Shown in pieces: positions 11,629-22,904 of a stretch of 64,000 bases of DNA. The DNA comes from Bipolaris cookei (Eukaryota > Ascomycota > Dothideomycetes > Pleosporales > Pleosporaceae). The stretch is from contig NRSV01000073.1 in assembly GCA_002286855.1 (NCBI GenBank), positions 62,001 to 126,000 of the forward strand. Reading direction: 5' to 3'. Position 1 is the stretch's first letter, and each line of letters starts with the position of its first letter. The position numbers and the translations under genes are program-made. The notes below the pieces were generated by a model, which was not told the DNA's origin, searched no databases, and saw nothing but the letters and a program-made list of their open reading frames with translations.

Positions 11629-12297
11629 GATTGGTGAGCAGAGTTCATGACAGAAGAATAAGTTTTCTTTTTCTTTTTAAGAGAACGATGATTAGCTAAG
11701 CATAGCGTTGGTGTTGAGGTAATTTGGTAGCTCTGGGTCTTCTTCTTTCTCTCCCTTCACGAATATTATACCTTTTTTACTTGGCATGAGGTTTCGACCA
11801 CGGAAATTTAATGCTGCCATTCTGTCATCTAATTCTCATCGTCTTGTACCTGCTTGTCTTTGAGAGGTTTGCCTTAAGTCCCAGCTGATATCTTGTTTCT
11901 AACATGCACAGGTGCTCAATTTCAATGAAATTCCAAAACAAGAGACAGATTGACAAGTAAAATATATACAATTGTCACAAAGTAACTATCTACAGAGGCA
12001 TAACCGCATAACCATATAATCATGCTGAACTTTCAAAAATTTCTCAGCCTAAAAGCTGAGAAGAAAAGAGGAAAGGACAGACGAGAAAAGAATACGTACA
12101 ATCCATACGAACTAGCGTCCTCCTCCTTCTCCTGAAGCTTAGCCTTTCTGTACTTCTTAGCTGGCGCCGCAGCACCAGCGCTCTGCTGGCCTATAGCCTG
12201 CTGGCCTACGACCCAATCTGTCAGAAAACACAAAGGAGAAAAAAAGAAGGTTCCGCCGCATCGAGATCTTTCACTCGCCCACTGAAGGCGTAGGGAT
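11629..12297. other. Intergenic, with an unassigned exon-like stretch
   Basis: Convergent 3' ends of FAB1 and the secreted hydrolase. On the minus strand, about 12210-12100, an open stretch (reading GQQAIGQQSAGAAAPAKKYR, then a K/E-rich tail) is preceded by a good acceptor (TTTTCTGACAG) and followed by a donor-like GTACGT. I could not join it in frame to the hydrolase, so it is left unassigned. Confidence 0.35.
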
Positions 12298-13235
12298 TTA
12301 CTTAGTAGCAGGTTTAAGCTTATCCAAATCCTTGGACTGCACCTGCCACCCATCAGCCTGGTAACCGTTGCTGAACCACTGAGCAGCAGTCTGATCGCCC
12401 TTGAGCGTCCACTTGGCCCAGTTGAGAATCGCGCGACCGAACTTGCCACCGTTTTGGTCGCCAAGTGTGCCGCCGTGGCCGACGGGGATGTTGCCTTTCC
12501 ATGAGGGGGTGCCGGCGGGGAGGTTGCGGTAGTCTCGCTCGCCCTTTGTTCTGCGTTAGCATCTGCGTTGTCTGAAGAAAAGAGGGTGTTTGGGAGATGG
12601 GGAACATACATTCTGGTACGCAATATCACCTGTTCCACCAAGAACGAAGAGAACAGGCTTGGTCCATTTCTTCGCTGCATCGGTGTTGGATAGCAGTCCC
12701 GAACTGATGATTCCGACAGTGTCGACACGTGGGTCATTAATGTTGTCAGCGGCTTGGACACCGCCGCAGGAGAAACCGGCGGCCATAATGCGGCTTGCAT
12801 CGACGTTGGCGTAGCGGCCTGTGCCTGCGGTGTTAGAGATCCAGTCGATGGCTGCCTTCATGGTTTGAGCGGTGGATGAGCCGCCGCCATTGAGGCCGCC
12901 CTCGGAGATGGCGAGGAAGCCATTGGCGGCTATGTTCCGGAGCAGAGCGCTGTTGGAGCGGCCGTCGGTGCTGCAGGCGCCGTTGCCCCAGACGATGACG
13001 GGGTACTTGCCACTGGTTGGGGTGCCGCTGGGGAGGTAGATGGTGTGGCCTGGGAGGCCGGGTTCCATGTAGGGATCTGTGCTGCCGGTTTGCTGGAGGG
13101 AAGGTGTTAGAATAGTAGTTCTTGTATTGTGAGATAGAGTACTGCTATACGTACACGAACTTCGAGGTCAACAGGCGAGGCAGTGACGCTGCCGATGGAG
13201 AGCGCCGCGAGGACGAGGCTGAATGAGTACCTCAT
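12298..13235 (-). CDS. Secreted alpha/beta hydrolase (esterase/PHB-depolymerase-like)
   Basis: Three exons: 13155-13235, 12610-13092, 12298-12543 (introns 62 and 66 bp, phase 0), 269 aa. It begins with a clear signal peptide (MRYSFSLVLAALSIGSVTAS). A mature alpha/beta hydrolase follows, with a strand VIVWGNGAC and the nucleophile elbow GFSCGG, in which Ser is the likely nucleophile. A candidate acid lies in the strand KPVLFVLGGTGDIAY and a candidate His in IPVGHGGTL. The second intron's acceptor is AACAAAG, chosen because it restores DIAYQN-GERDYRNLP and sits 10 nt after a CTAAC branch point. Upstream AGs break the frame. The family includes fungal secreted esterases of unknown substrate; polyester or acyl-ester hydrolysis is inference. 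Confidence 0.82.
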
Positions 13236-14805
13236 TGTTCCTATAATCTAGGGGAGGAATGCAACCAGGCCTGTGGTGTGTATAGAAGAAGTGAAAGGCG
13301 AAGATGAACTCGTAGATGATTAAAAGCAACTGATTCAGAGAATGGCAGACCGTTTTATACACACAGCAGTGTCCGTTCATTTATTTTTGCCCATACCCAC
13401 CCGTATCATGGGTCCAAATCCCCAAACTACATCGAACATCCATGAACACGGGTATCCACTACACCCGTCCCCACTCCCCTCTTCCAAACAAATGAAAACA
13501 TTTGTTTCAAAGCCTGGTGTCTGTCTGATGTGTCAAGGGCTACCCACTTTTTAGGTAGCCATGCAAAAACATGCTCCCTCCCTATTGTTTTTGTCCCTCG
13601 GCCCTACTGACTTATCGGGTGGAGAAGGGATAAGTGGGTAAATCAGTAATAAGTCCGTAAGTGTCGTCGAAACATGGTAGGTGGGTCCGTGCGTGGAACT
13701 GTCTATGGGGTAAAGATCGGAGGAGATTGGGGGGGGGGGTCTGCATAAATTAGGTGTGCATAATAAAATTATCGGCGTGTTGTTATACGGGATTCTTGTA
13801 CGGGGGAACTTGGGTCCGGGTGCGGACAAACACGTAGGTATGGCTAAGGGTCTTTGTTCTTGTTTCTATTGAGGCTATTGTCGCCAGCTGGTTGGGTCAG
13901 CACAGCACATCGGTTCTTCTCCAAATTGAACCGTTTAGTATTTGGCTGGCTATAACGTACATATATCGTCATTTGCTTGAGCTTCTTTATTGAAGAGGTC
14001 ACGCGATTGTGACATGTCGTTTTCCAAATGCAGTAGTGCTTCCAGTGTTAATATCCGTCAAGACTTTGTTCTCGGCAAACAAAGGCTTGGCCGGTGGTTA
14101 AAAGAGATGCCACCAAATGGTTACTTTCGATATTGAGGGAATCGCGTATCGGAGAGGATCGATCAAGATCTGGGCAGTATTGTTCCGGGTGCGGGGAAGA
14201 AGGAATTAGTGCAGCTCAGGGATGTGATGCGAATTGGTGTCTGTGCCCTTGTTTAGTACGCATGCGGTTTGGAGTCGATGATAGCATGCATGACCGTGGC
14301 ATTCTGAGGAACTGCCGAAAACGCCGTTTTGTTCTTTTTCCCCCGTTACACCGTATTTTGAAACGTTTTTATTTCGGGTCTGACATCACTCTAACATTCC
14401 TTCCCTCTGAAACGCAGATTAGGCAGCATTCTAAATGCGTGTCGGTGCCGTTCGGTGCTTACTGTACATACAACGCCACCCTACTTACGCTTCAAACGTC
14501 AAGGGTATTTATGTCAACTTTATACCATCTTTTGTCAGTTATGCAGATTATTGGCTTCTGCGATTTCTCATTGGTGCATCTCAAGAGTCTTCTTCTTGTA
14601 CGCCCATCCGAAACCAATCCGTACCCATCCACTGCAGAGCGCCGAAGCTGGCCATCATGTAAATTAAATCGCGATGTTAGGCTGGCCCGGTGAAACACTC
14701 AAACACTTGGCGAAAAAAGATGATATGCCAAGAATTCTCTTAATAAAAATATCTTTGTTTCTTGTTCATTCCTTGCTATATTGTGAGTTGATAGTTCTCG
14801 TTATA
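13236..14805. other. Intergenic, nothing coding recognised
   Basis: About 1.57 kb upstream of the secreted hydrolase and left of the Fot1-like element. Open frames are short and mutually overlapping on both strands, with no domain. It holds a G homopolymer of 11 near 13729. No RNA gene or structured repeat was seen. Confidence 0.5.
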
Positions 14806-16800
14806 GAGGTGCCGGACGGGCCAACGCCGGGTTACGTCCTCCAACACCAAATATCTGATCAACTTCTACCACCCACAATATAACCAAAATGCAATCAATT
14901 GACCCTGCGCTTGCTGCTATTGACACCTTAAAGCCCAGAGAAAAGCTTTTATACGCCAAAATCGCGAGAAAATACGGTTTTGATCCAAGAACGCTGAGCC
15001 GCCGCCACCGAGGCATTTCCACCTCTAGACAAGCAGCTACACAGAACCGGCAGACAATCTACCCACAACATGAAGCTGAGCTTATCAAGTATATAGATGG
15101 ACTCAACAAGCGTGGCCTGCCACCCACACGGAGTATCGTCCGAAATATCGCGTCGCAGCTGGCCCAGAAGCAGCTCGGATACCACTGGGTCGATCGCTTT
15201 GTTCATCGCTATTTGCATCTTATTATACTCAAGCGTACCACGCCTATCGATCGTAGCCGCCGCCGAGCTGATTCAGAAAAGAAATATCGGCTCTATTTTA
15301 AGCTCCTGCGCCAAAAAATCGGTCAATATGAAGTGAAGTCGTGGTATACATATAATATGGATGAGAAGAGCTTCATGATTGAAGTACAGTCCCGCTCAGT
15401 CAGAATCTTTTCTAAAGCTTCTCTCAGCTCTAAATTAAAAAGATCTAATATCCAAGACGGCAATAGCGAATGAATTACGCTGATCGCATGTATCTGTGCC
15501 GATGGATCATATCTAGATCCAAGTATTATATACTCCAGCCAATCCAGCTCTATCCAGAATTCATGGCTTAAGCAAGTGTTCGATCCAGCCACCAGGCCAA
15601 AAGCTCGATCTTCTTACCGATCACTTATCGTAGATGGGTATCATAGCCATGTAACAATGAATTTTATTAACTATTGTGATCAGAACAAAATACTACTAGC
15701 CATCCTCCCGCCGCATTCAACCCGTACGCTACAGCCGCTCGATATTGGATTGTTTAAGCCACTATCTACCGCATACTCAAATGAGCTATCGAGCTTCACC
15801 GATACCAGCCAAGGGCTGATACCATTCACTAAATCTCATTTCTTTCCCAATGTTCTGGCGATCCTGGGGCGCGGCGTGCAAAGAATTATCGAGTCTCCAA
15901 GCCTTTAGAGCTACTGGAATTTCACCATTCAATCCAGAAGTTATACTCCAAAAATTTAAAACTATAGCTACTAACAGCGATAGAGACGTATTAGTAGCAT
16001 CGGCTTCTAATTGGAAAACGATTCGGCAGCTACTCAATGAAGCTACGAGCCAGAAACAGAGTAATGGATCAATCTTAGCGCTCAATAGAATCATGATAAA
16101 ACTATCCGCCGATACAGTGTTTGTTCAGCAAAAAAAATAAGCAGCTTCGGGCAGCTCTTATTAATGAGAGGCAGCGGAAGTAACGCACCCAGCCTGGCAC
16201 GCTCGAGCTATCCGACGATTACCATGGTGGAGCTACTTTCTGGTTTCCGCGGAAAGTGCGCAAAGCTCGCCACCAATATGAGCAGAAACAGCGCGATCAC
16301 GAGGAGTTACAACGCCAAAAAGCTATCGCGATCGAAGCTGGAAAGGAGAGAAGGCTACTCAAAGCTCAAGAACTAGATACGCAGCGGCGGACGCGGGCAG
16401 AGGCAAAACTAGAGCGCGAGAGGCAGAAAGCTGAAGAAGCTACCCACCGAATAGTCCGTCAAGCCGTCCGCAAATAATTTCAAAAAGCTATTAAAATCTC
16501 CCAAATAAGCAAGAAGCTCAGCTTCAAGCGCCGTACAAAGCCAGTATTAAAAAACTATTGTTACTGGTGGTGGTGGTGGTGGTAGTGCGGAGCCAGCCAA
16601 TCGCTCAGCAGCACTACCATCACGGCGCTCGCGTTCAGGCCGCCCCATCAAGCTACCAGCCAAATATCAATAGATAGAATAAATCAATAACATTAATAGA
16701 CTACTACAATAGAAGATCTTATAAAGATAGCTTTTACATAGAGCTCTACAGCTTCAGATTTGTGGTGGTCTTGCTAGGGCAAATCCGGCGTTGGCACCTC
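14806..16800 (+). mobile_element. Fot1/pogo-type Tc1-mariner transposon, decayed
   Basis: Ends are GAGGTGCC at 14806 and GGCACCTC ending 16800, perfect 8-bp inverted repeats flanked by TA on both sides (14804-14805, 16801-16802), as expected for a TA target-site duplication. Inside the ends the match resumes (AACGCCGG / CCGGCGTT) after a 9-bp insertion at the left end. Length 1995 bp fits Fot1 elements. It carries a broken transposase (separate entry) and a GGT repeat near 16563. Confidence 0.88.
14889..16477 (+). pseudogene. Broken Fot1/pogo DDE transposase
   Basis: Starts MQSIDPALAAIDTLK. An N-terminal HTH and CENP-B-like DNA-binding part (KIARKYGFDPRTLSRRH, then NWVDRF-like YHWVDRFVHRY) is followed by a DDE_1 domain. 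Catalytic acids are visible: MDEKSF, VDGYHSH and LQPLDIGLF (DDD type). The frame is broken by TGA at 15471-15473, where relatives have a Trp codon. A shift to another frame occurs around 15860-15900 (continuing as FRATGISPFNPE). A further stop falls at 16138, and a third frame carries the basic coiled-coil tail (YEQKQRDHEELQRQKAI, ending 16477). The G-to-A stop fits RIP-like decay. It cannot encode a working enzyme. Confidence 0.88.
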
Positions 16801-17136
16801 TATTTGCAATGGATGTTATGTCATCTTTGCTCCACTAATAGGCCTTGCAAGGTCGTATGGTTAATTCATCCACCTGGACAATATACCAATCTGACAAATT
16901 GAAAACGCCTCTCAATCAGCTGGCAGGAAAGGCTCAAAACAAACCGAGGCAGATTGTGGGCCTGCATTCCTTCACGTGTACCCTGTTCACCCTCAATACT
17001 AAGGCATGACGACAACCTGCCATGGCGGCAGAAATTTACTCAAGATCGGAGATAGATCTAGGCACATGAAACGCCGAATCGGCGTCTACGCCTGCACGAT
17101 GTTAGCTCCCGCGGTCCAAGTTTCGACCAAGATGCC
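16801..17136. other. Short intergenic, nothing seen
   Basis: Stretch between the transposon end and the stop codon of the MARVEL gene. No conserved ORF or repeat was recognised. Confidence 0.5.
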
Positions 17137-17631
17137 CTACCCTGTCGTGGTTGGAGCAGCTGCACTACCAGTTGCAGCGGGCGCCGTGCTATCTTTCTTC
17201 CACGCCAAGACGCCCAGCATAAATCTAGCAAACCAGAAAATTGCACTTAGAAAAGCAAAAACCTGAATATCATTCCAATTTTCACATAATCCTTCTTTTG
17301 CACTCATCGCGTACCAGTTCCATTTGCTGCCGCAGTGCATGACATCTTCGTACCAGTCTTGCAGTAGACCAAAGACGGCGAACCAGGCACCGCAGAAGAG
17401 TAGATCGGCTATGACGTGTGTGACAGGGTGAACGGCGCTAGAAATGAGCCAGATGAGAGACGCAATGACTGATATAGAGAAAATGATAGCGCTGTAGAAG
17501 AGGCGACTGAAGGGGCCGATATCATGCTCATGTTCGAGATAGAGAAGGTAAGATGGCAGTCCTAGGACGACGGTTGCGCCGATGAACTGCGCCAAGCGCA
17601 ATGCCATAAAGGCGAAACGGGGAATACCCAT
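17137..17631 (-). CDS. MARVEL-domain integral membrane protein
   Basis: Single exon, 164 aa, starting MGIPRFAFMALRLAQF. Four hydrophobic segments are visible: about residues 8-27, 45-67 (IIFSISVIASLIWLISS), 73-92 (HVIADLLFCGAWFAVFGLL) and 125-145 (VFAFLSAIFWFARFMLGVL). The start and the last segment match the common fungal MARVEL family (four-helix proteins of membrane apposition and trafficking). Conserved features are D-W after helix 3, and a Cys pair in the 3-4 loop (MHCGSKW and LCENW). The tail is short and Ala/Thr-rich. The exact role is unknown. It is divergent from the dehydrogenase gene at 18261. Confidence 0.85.
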   Translation of the reverse strand: MGIPRFAFMALRLAQFIGATVVLGLPSYLLYLEHEHDIGPFSRLFYSAIIFSISVIASLIWLISSAVHPVTHVIADLLFCGAWFAVFGLLQDWYEDVMHCGSKWNWYAMSAKEGLCENWNDIQVFAFLSAIFWFARFMLGVLAWKKDSTAPAATGSAAAPTTTG

Positions 17632-18260
17632 GGTGTTCTCGGTGGTGCTGGTGGTACTGATGGTGTGAAGAAGTGAGGTTTCAAGTTGAAAAGTATTGTA
17701 GTAAGTTTTGGATTTGTTGGATAGGAGATTGTGGCTGTTTTGGTAGGAATATATGACTTTTCTCTCACTTTGTCACTAGGAATTCGGGCTTCACCTATAG
17801 TTTACTTGTTGTACCAGGTTGACGTGGACCAACAATCTACGGATGCAAACCGCAATTCCACGTGCTATCTCACCTAGTAATTGTCGATTTGCTGTATCCA
17901 AACGCTTCCGCCGCACAAAGCCAACCTCGGGATGTTCTGCCATCATTAATGGCACATATTCCAACGAGTTGATAAGATACTAGCAGTGTTTGCTTCCTGC
18001 GCTGGCGCCCCAATTGGGCTTACGCCAAACAACATGGAATATATCGAGGCACAGCAAATACTCCATACAGTGGGCGAGGGCGCAAGTGATTCAGATATGG
18101 CAGTCGATCAAAACAACTTCCTCAACAAGGCCAGGCCCCCACATCTCATTAACCCCTCTTCGTTAGTAATCTATCCTCTATCAACCCCCACCATAAACCC
18201 CACCATCTTCCTCTCACGTATCTTGACTACCTATCTCTCTTTCAGCACTCCATCATCAAA
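17632..18260. promoter_or_regulatory. Divergent intergenic region
   Basis: About 630 bp between the MARVEL (-) and dehydrogenase (+) start codons. CT-rich, A-poor stretches directly before 18261 (cctcacgtatcttgactac, ctctctttcag) look like a fungal 5' leader and possibly a leader intron end. No TATA box is clear. Confidence 0.4.
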
Positions 18261-19259
18261 ATGGCGACGCCCTACGCTAGCATAGCCATCATCTCAATTG
18301 GTCAAATGGGGCTCGGTATCGCCTCGCTACTCAAATCCCACAACTACGCCATCACCACAAACATCAGCGGGCGCAGCTCTGCAACAAAAGACCGAGCCGA
18401 ATCCATTGGTATCAAGCTACTAGACACAGACGAAGAGCTAGTCGCAAGCGCAGACTACGTACTAAGCATTGTGCCGCCACGCGATGCTGTCGCAACGGCA
18501 GAGAGAGTGATTGCTGCACTGCAGAAGCAGCAGCAAAAGAGCACAGAAAAAGGTACATCATCGGGACGGACAAAACATGTACTTTATTACCTGGATTTGA
18601 ATGCGATCAGTCCGGATACAGCACGCAAGATAGGCGGCTTGTTTGAAGAACGAGTAAAAGAAGAGGTACGCTTTGTTGATGGAGGTATCGTCGGCTTACC
18701 ACCTGTTGCTCCTTCAGCTTCACCAGATACGTCAAAAGAAGCAAAAGGGTCGGATAGCCTGGGGTCAGATTGGACGCGTCCTGGTGTTCCACTCTCAGGT
18801 CCTCATGAACTCCCCAGTGCACATCTCGCTTCTGTGTTGAATGTCCAGCATGTCGCCAACACCATTGGCACAGCTAGCGGACTGAAATGCTGTTTTGCCG
18901 CTTTGACCAAAGGCTTCACTGCTCTCTCTTTGCAGTCCTTTACGACTGCATCGTCTCTCGGTGTGTTGCCCCAGCTGAAAGACTACATGGATCAGTACAA
19001 TCCCCACGCGCGGCTCAAAGCCGAAAGAGGTATCGTGGGGTGCACAGGCAAGGCATACCGGTGGGTTGAAGAAATGCGGCAGATAGGCGAGTGTTTTGCG
19101 GGAGCAGGAGGCTGGCAACAAGCAAGTGTATTCCGCGAAATCGCAGGCGTATTCCAAGAACTCGCAGACGTCGTAGAGAAACAAGGGAGAGAAGGAATGA
19201 AAGATGTAGACGGGGTAGTCGGGATCCTAAGCAATGATCTCCTATCCTCTAAAAAATAG
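18261..19259 (+). CDS. 6-phosphogluconate dehydrogenase-like NAD(P)-binding protein with DUF1932 domain
   Basis: Single exon, 332 aa. An N-terminal Rossmann fold (residues 5-120) opens with AIISIGQMGLGIASLL. The dinucleotide loop reads ISIGQMG, a variant of the GxGxxG seen in 3-hydroxyacid dehydrogenases. ISGRSSAT follows after strand 2, and YVLSIVPPRDA is the usual strand-4 turn. LDLNAISPDTA and FVDGGIVGLPP are typical of the beta-hydroxyacid dehydrogenase superfamily. The C-terminal part (about 225-310, SLQSFTTASSLGVLPQL, GWQQASVFREIAGVF) matches DUF1932. Between them lies a Ser/Asp-rich insert (PSASPDTSKEAKGSDS). Substrate is unknown; an NAD(P)-dependent 2-hydroxyacid-type oxidation is inferred from the family. 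Confidence 0.85.
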   Translation: MATPYASIAIISIGQMGLGIASLLKSHNYAITTNISGRSSATKDRAESIGIKLLDTDEELVASADYVLSIVPPRDAVATAERVIAALQKQQQKSTEKGTSSGRTKHVLYYLDLNAISPDTARKIGGLFEERVKEEVRFVDGGIVGLPPVAPSASPDTSKEAKGSDSLGSDWTRPGVPLSGPHELPSAHLASVLNVQHVANTIGTASGLKCCFAALTKGFTALSLQSFTTASSLGVLPQLKDYMDQYNPHARLKAERGIVGCTGKAYRWVEEMRQIGECFAGAGGWQQASVFREIAGVFQELADVVEKQGREGMKDVDGVVGILSNDLLSSKK

Positions 19260-19315
19260 TCTTCCCTTTCAAAAAAAACTACTTCAATGTCGCTCTCTCT
19301 TCTTGAAGAACTTTT

Positions 19316-20606
19316 CTACTTAGATGCCAATCCATCATAAACCCCCTTCTCAGCCATAACCCACGCGGGAATAACCTTGCCATCTCCATTCGGCAGCACC
19401 TGCGCCGCAAGCATCCCCGCAACCCCCTTTTCACGATCAATCCACCAGAAACAACTACACAGCCCCATCCACCACAGCGTATTTGCCCCGCGCCCCGTCT
19501 GCCCCGGCGCAATCGTCAAGAAGCCGCCAAAAGCCCAGCCCTGTGGCGGATTCCCCGGCTGAGGATACATCTCCTTACCTGGGTTGAGCAGTAGCGGATT
19601 TGCAGGCGCGACTTCTGTGCGGGCGAAATCCGGTTGATCGGGGATCTGATTCTCCCACATGAGGTCTACAGTTTCTTTTTTCAGAATTTGTTTCTGGGTG
19701 AGGGGGCTGGTGCCGTTGTTTAGGATTGCAGCGAGGATTTTGACGTATTCTTTTGGTTTGGAGAAAAGGCCTGCGCCGCCGGATTGGAGGAAGTCGTTTT
19801 GCTTTTCTGGAGGGCACTGCAGTGGGCCAATGTAGAGGTGGGGGTTTTCGTGGAGGGTGCCGGAGGCGTCGCGTTGGTGCATGTGGGCGAGGTTCTTTTG
19901 AAGGGTGGGTGAGGGGAACATGGTTGCGCCTTCGGCAGGGATATCGAGGGGAGTGAAGATATTCTGTTGGAAGTAGTCGCCTAGGAGTTGACCGGTTACT
20001 CGCTCAAGGATGATACCTGCCCAGTCGATGTTGACCTGTGTCATGTTTTAGCTGCCAATGGGGTTTATGCATGTCGCTATGATTGCTGAGACTTACGCCA
20101 TATTCAAACATGTTACCGGGCTGGTTCAGCAGCTTCGCATTGAGAATATCGTTCTTGTCTCCATGACTCCCTTCGATGCCGTCTTGCTTGATTCTTGGGT
20201 CGGCAAATCTATATCCGAATCCTGCTGTATGGCTAAGCAGCATACGCATGGTGATTTCCTTCTCTTTCTCCACTGCATTGACGCCATCAGGATATACTTT
20301 CTTGTCTGCAAGTTCAGGTGCAATCTTCTTGACAAATTCGGCGTCGTCTAGAGGTATTTTGTCCTGTTCTATAAGCTGTAGCACCGAAACGACTGTGACG
20401 AGCTTTGTGCAGGAAGCAATCCAGAAGAGGGTGGAATCAGCATCCATAGGCTGGTCGGAATCAACTCCGAGGGTACCCGAGGCATGTTCGACCAGAGTCT
20501 TGCCTGATTTATCGACAGCGTGGAAGACAAGACCTGGTGAGCTGTTTTTAACAAAACTGTCTAACGTGGCTTTGATACTCTCTACACTTTGGGGAGTGAG
20601 TGACAT
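19316..20606 (-). CDS. Beta-lactamase-fold esterase/transesterase
   Basis: Two exons: 20097-20606 and 19316-20035 (61-bp intron, GTAAGT donor), 409 aa. Start is MSLTPQSVES; the open frame extends upstream, but this ATG fits the family N-terminus. This is a class C beta-lactamase/LovD-type serine hydrolase: S65-x-x-K68 in FWIASCTKLV gives the nucleophile and its base. Further family blocks are MRMLLSHTAGFGY, YGVNIDWAGIILERVTG (built across the splice junction, with the catalytic Tyr) and GWAFGGFLTIAPGQTGRGAN. Such fungal enzymes hydrolyse or transfer acyl esters, sometimes in secondary metabolism. No PKS/NRPS neighbour is seen here, so a general esterase is more likely. No signal peptide, so probably cytosolic. 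Confidence 0.88.
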
Positions 20607-21141
20607 GGCGGTAGAAATCCTTGTTTGAGATGGTGAAAGGTGAATGCAAAGTACGGGAGAGAGAAAGGTCAAGACATGAGAATTTATAGGTAAAATCACT
20701 AGTGCAACGAGGGGCAAAAGCCGGTAATAATGCAGGATGAAGTCTACCAAGTCGATTCAATGTTGAGTGACAGTCCTATCAGCCAAGGACGTAGTCATGG
20801 TGGAGCCTATACTACCCCGCAGCGGGGATAGTACCGAAGGTAACCTAAGACGCCTTGAAGTATCTCGAGCACAAATATGTATGGTGCTAGAATTGTGTAG
20901 CATAACATCATCTTTGAACACTCACCCTACAACACACTCATGATGTTATATACATGACTTCTAGTCGGTTGTTGAGTGCGTAGTATGTTGATGCAGACTA
21001 TTCTGAGATGTAAAGCTTGTACGAAAAGTGAAGTCCGACACGGACGAGATAACACATCCGGTAAGCCCAAGGCAAAACGGATGCTTCAGTGTCCTTGCTA
21101 TAGGTCTCAGACTCTACTTGGCGCGTATTTTAGCGCTGAGA
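20607..21141. other. Intergenic
   Basis: 535 bp between the esterase start and the PIG-S stop (both minus strand). It holds the esterase promoter. A short palindromic stretch (taccccgcagcggggata, about 20814-20832) is visible. Nothing coding was recognised. Confidence 0.45.
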
Positions 21142-22904
21142 TCAGGCTCGCTTCAATGCGGATTTCAATTCCTTCAGCGCAGCCATGACAAGAGGTACTG
21201 TGATAGGGCCTAGCAAAGGTAGGTACACGGCAACCTTGTGCTCATCTGGAAAGTACACTTGGCCAACCATGGAGCGTTCAAAGAAAGCCTTCTCAGCCTC
21301 TACCTCTGCAGCACGGGCATGCTCTAACGCACTGGGAAACCGGCCATCTCGAAGATAGTCGCAAGCTTGGTGCAGATTCGCGATAGTGCGGTGTGTAGAC
21401 CGGGCTACGTTATCAGGAACTGGAATAGATGGGAGCTTCTGATAGACCTGAGCCAAGGCGCCCAAGGTGGAGGAAGCAGAGAAGATGAGCGAGGCAGCCC
21501 GCACGCGTTCCAGGGTTGATATGCGCAAAGGTAGCGATGCTGGGCTTTGGGGCAGTCCGAATAGCGAGATGAGCTGATTTGAAAAGGTGTGCATGGCTGG
21601 TGCAAGCATTTCTGCAGTAAGCTCGGGTGGCGTATCTGACTTCCCTTCTAGGTTAAGGATGTGGACACCTCCCCACTGTGGAATCAACCAGCTGTTCCCG
21701 CCATTCTCTTTTACCAGTAGTGGCGATTGTGCACGGTCCGGGACATAGAGAATGAAATTGACAGTTGGTCCCTCGCCAATGCTGGGGCTTAGGGGCCACT
21801 CTGCGGCGTTTACGAATCCACTCAGATCTTCCTTGCGGAGTGTCCACGCCTTTTTTTCTTCGTCGTATTCAGGCTGTCGGATGGAGGGTGTGTAGGCAGC
21901 ATAAAGCTGGACTTGAGTATCGACAGTGAAGTTGCTAATGACTGATAAGGCGTCCAAAAGGGGACTCATGTATTTCTCGAGTGCTGTCTCAATGTCCCAT
22001 CTCGAAGGTGCATATGATGGGCTGAAGAGGGAAAAGGTCAAATGGTATGTGGGAGCATACTTGAGAGCGCGAGTGGACTGGCGTTGGAGCTCAGCAGATG
22101 TTTCGGGGGAGAGGGCTTTGATCTTGGCAGCATGTGCGCCAGAGGAAGTTGAGAGTACGTGAGCCAATTGGGCCTGCTCTTCAGCGAAGATATCATGTAG
22201 CTCTTGAGCGAGAAAGGTAGCCAGACTCGAGCCGGTTGAGGACTGTGAAGGTATTTGATTTGGTGAATAGTAAACATCCAGCGTAGGAGAGTAGGGGTGC
22301 AGCTGCGAACGGGGTCTGGTGCCGGTTTCGACAGGTATCAGGCGGATGACTAGGACAACGTCCCTGTCGTCGCTAGGAATGCTTGTTCCGTCACTGACTA
22401 CTACTTGCTGAGAGGCATTGGGTTGCAAGGGCGGATCGGCGAGCATCAGGCGGAGATGGTGTGCGGAGAAGTCGTTGATATCGTCGAGAGCATGCTGGGT
22501 GGTGCGAATGAGGTGCTGAGCGTCGAGTGAGGGAATTGGGGCCTCGACAGCTATGCGCAGAGGGAAGACTGGCTTGCAGACCTGCAATCGTGTCAACTTG
22601 GGTCATGGAGATTGGATGCGCGCAGCAGAAAGCATACTTTTGCCTCAGCCCAGTCTGTCATCTCCTGCAGTGGCAATTCTGCTCGATAGATGGCTGTAGT
22701 CTTCAGCCATACTGGCAGTCCCAGCAACAAGACGACAGCCCAAAAGGAGACAATTGAGCATCGTCGCAGCCACAGGCTTTCTTTCGTCTCTGGTGGAGGC
22801 TGCCCTTGCGCCTTAGCAGCCACTTTGGGTGTCTCCGAAGAAGAAGACAGTGCCTGCTTTGAATCGTCCGTCGGCGACGCGTCAGTGTCTGTTGGTGCCG
22901 CCAT
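21142..22904 (-). CDS. GPI17: GPI transamidase subunit PIG-S (Gpi17)
   Basis: Two exons: 22638-22904 and 21142-22581 (56-bp intron, GTATGC donor, phase 0), 568 aa. PIG-S is a structural subunit of the ER GPI transamidase that attaches GPI anchors to precursor proteins. The cytosolic N-terminus is Ser/Thr-rich. A transmembrane helix lies at residues 50-67 (IVSFWAVVLLLGLPVW), followed by the family signature WLKTTAIYRAELP. The luminal domain has FSLFSPSYAPSRWDIE and VNFILYVPDRAQSPL, and a second hydrophobic segment lies near the C-terminus (LPLLGPITVPLVMAAL). Length matches human PIGS (555) and yeast Gpi17 (534). In-frame codons upstream of 22904 lack an ATG. Confidence 0.93.

Noticed and set aside
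12033..12800. 255-codon minus-strand frame over the secreted hydrolase
   Set aside because: It is mostly an out-of-frame reading of the hydrolase exons and their introns.
13725..13745. G-quadruplex or regulatory G-run
   Set aside because: A single homopolymer of 11 G; no further G-tracts at suitable spacing.
14094..14693. 199-codon plus-strand frame left of the Fot1 element
   Set aside because: No domain, no splice signals and overlapping frames on both strands.
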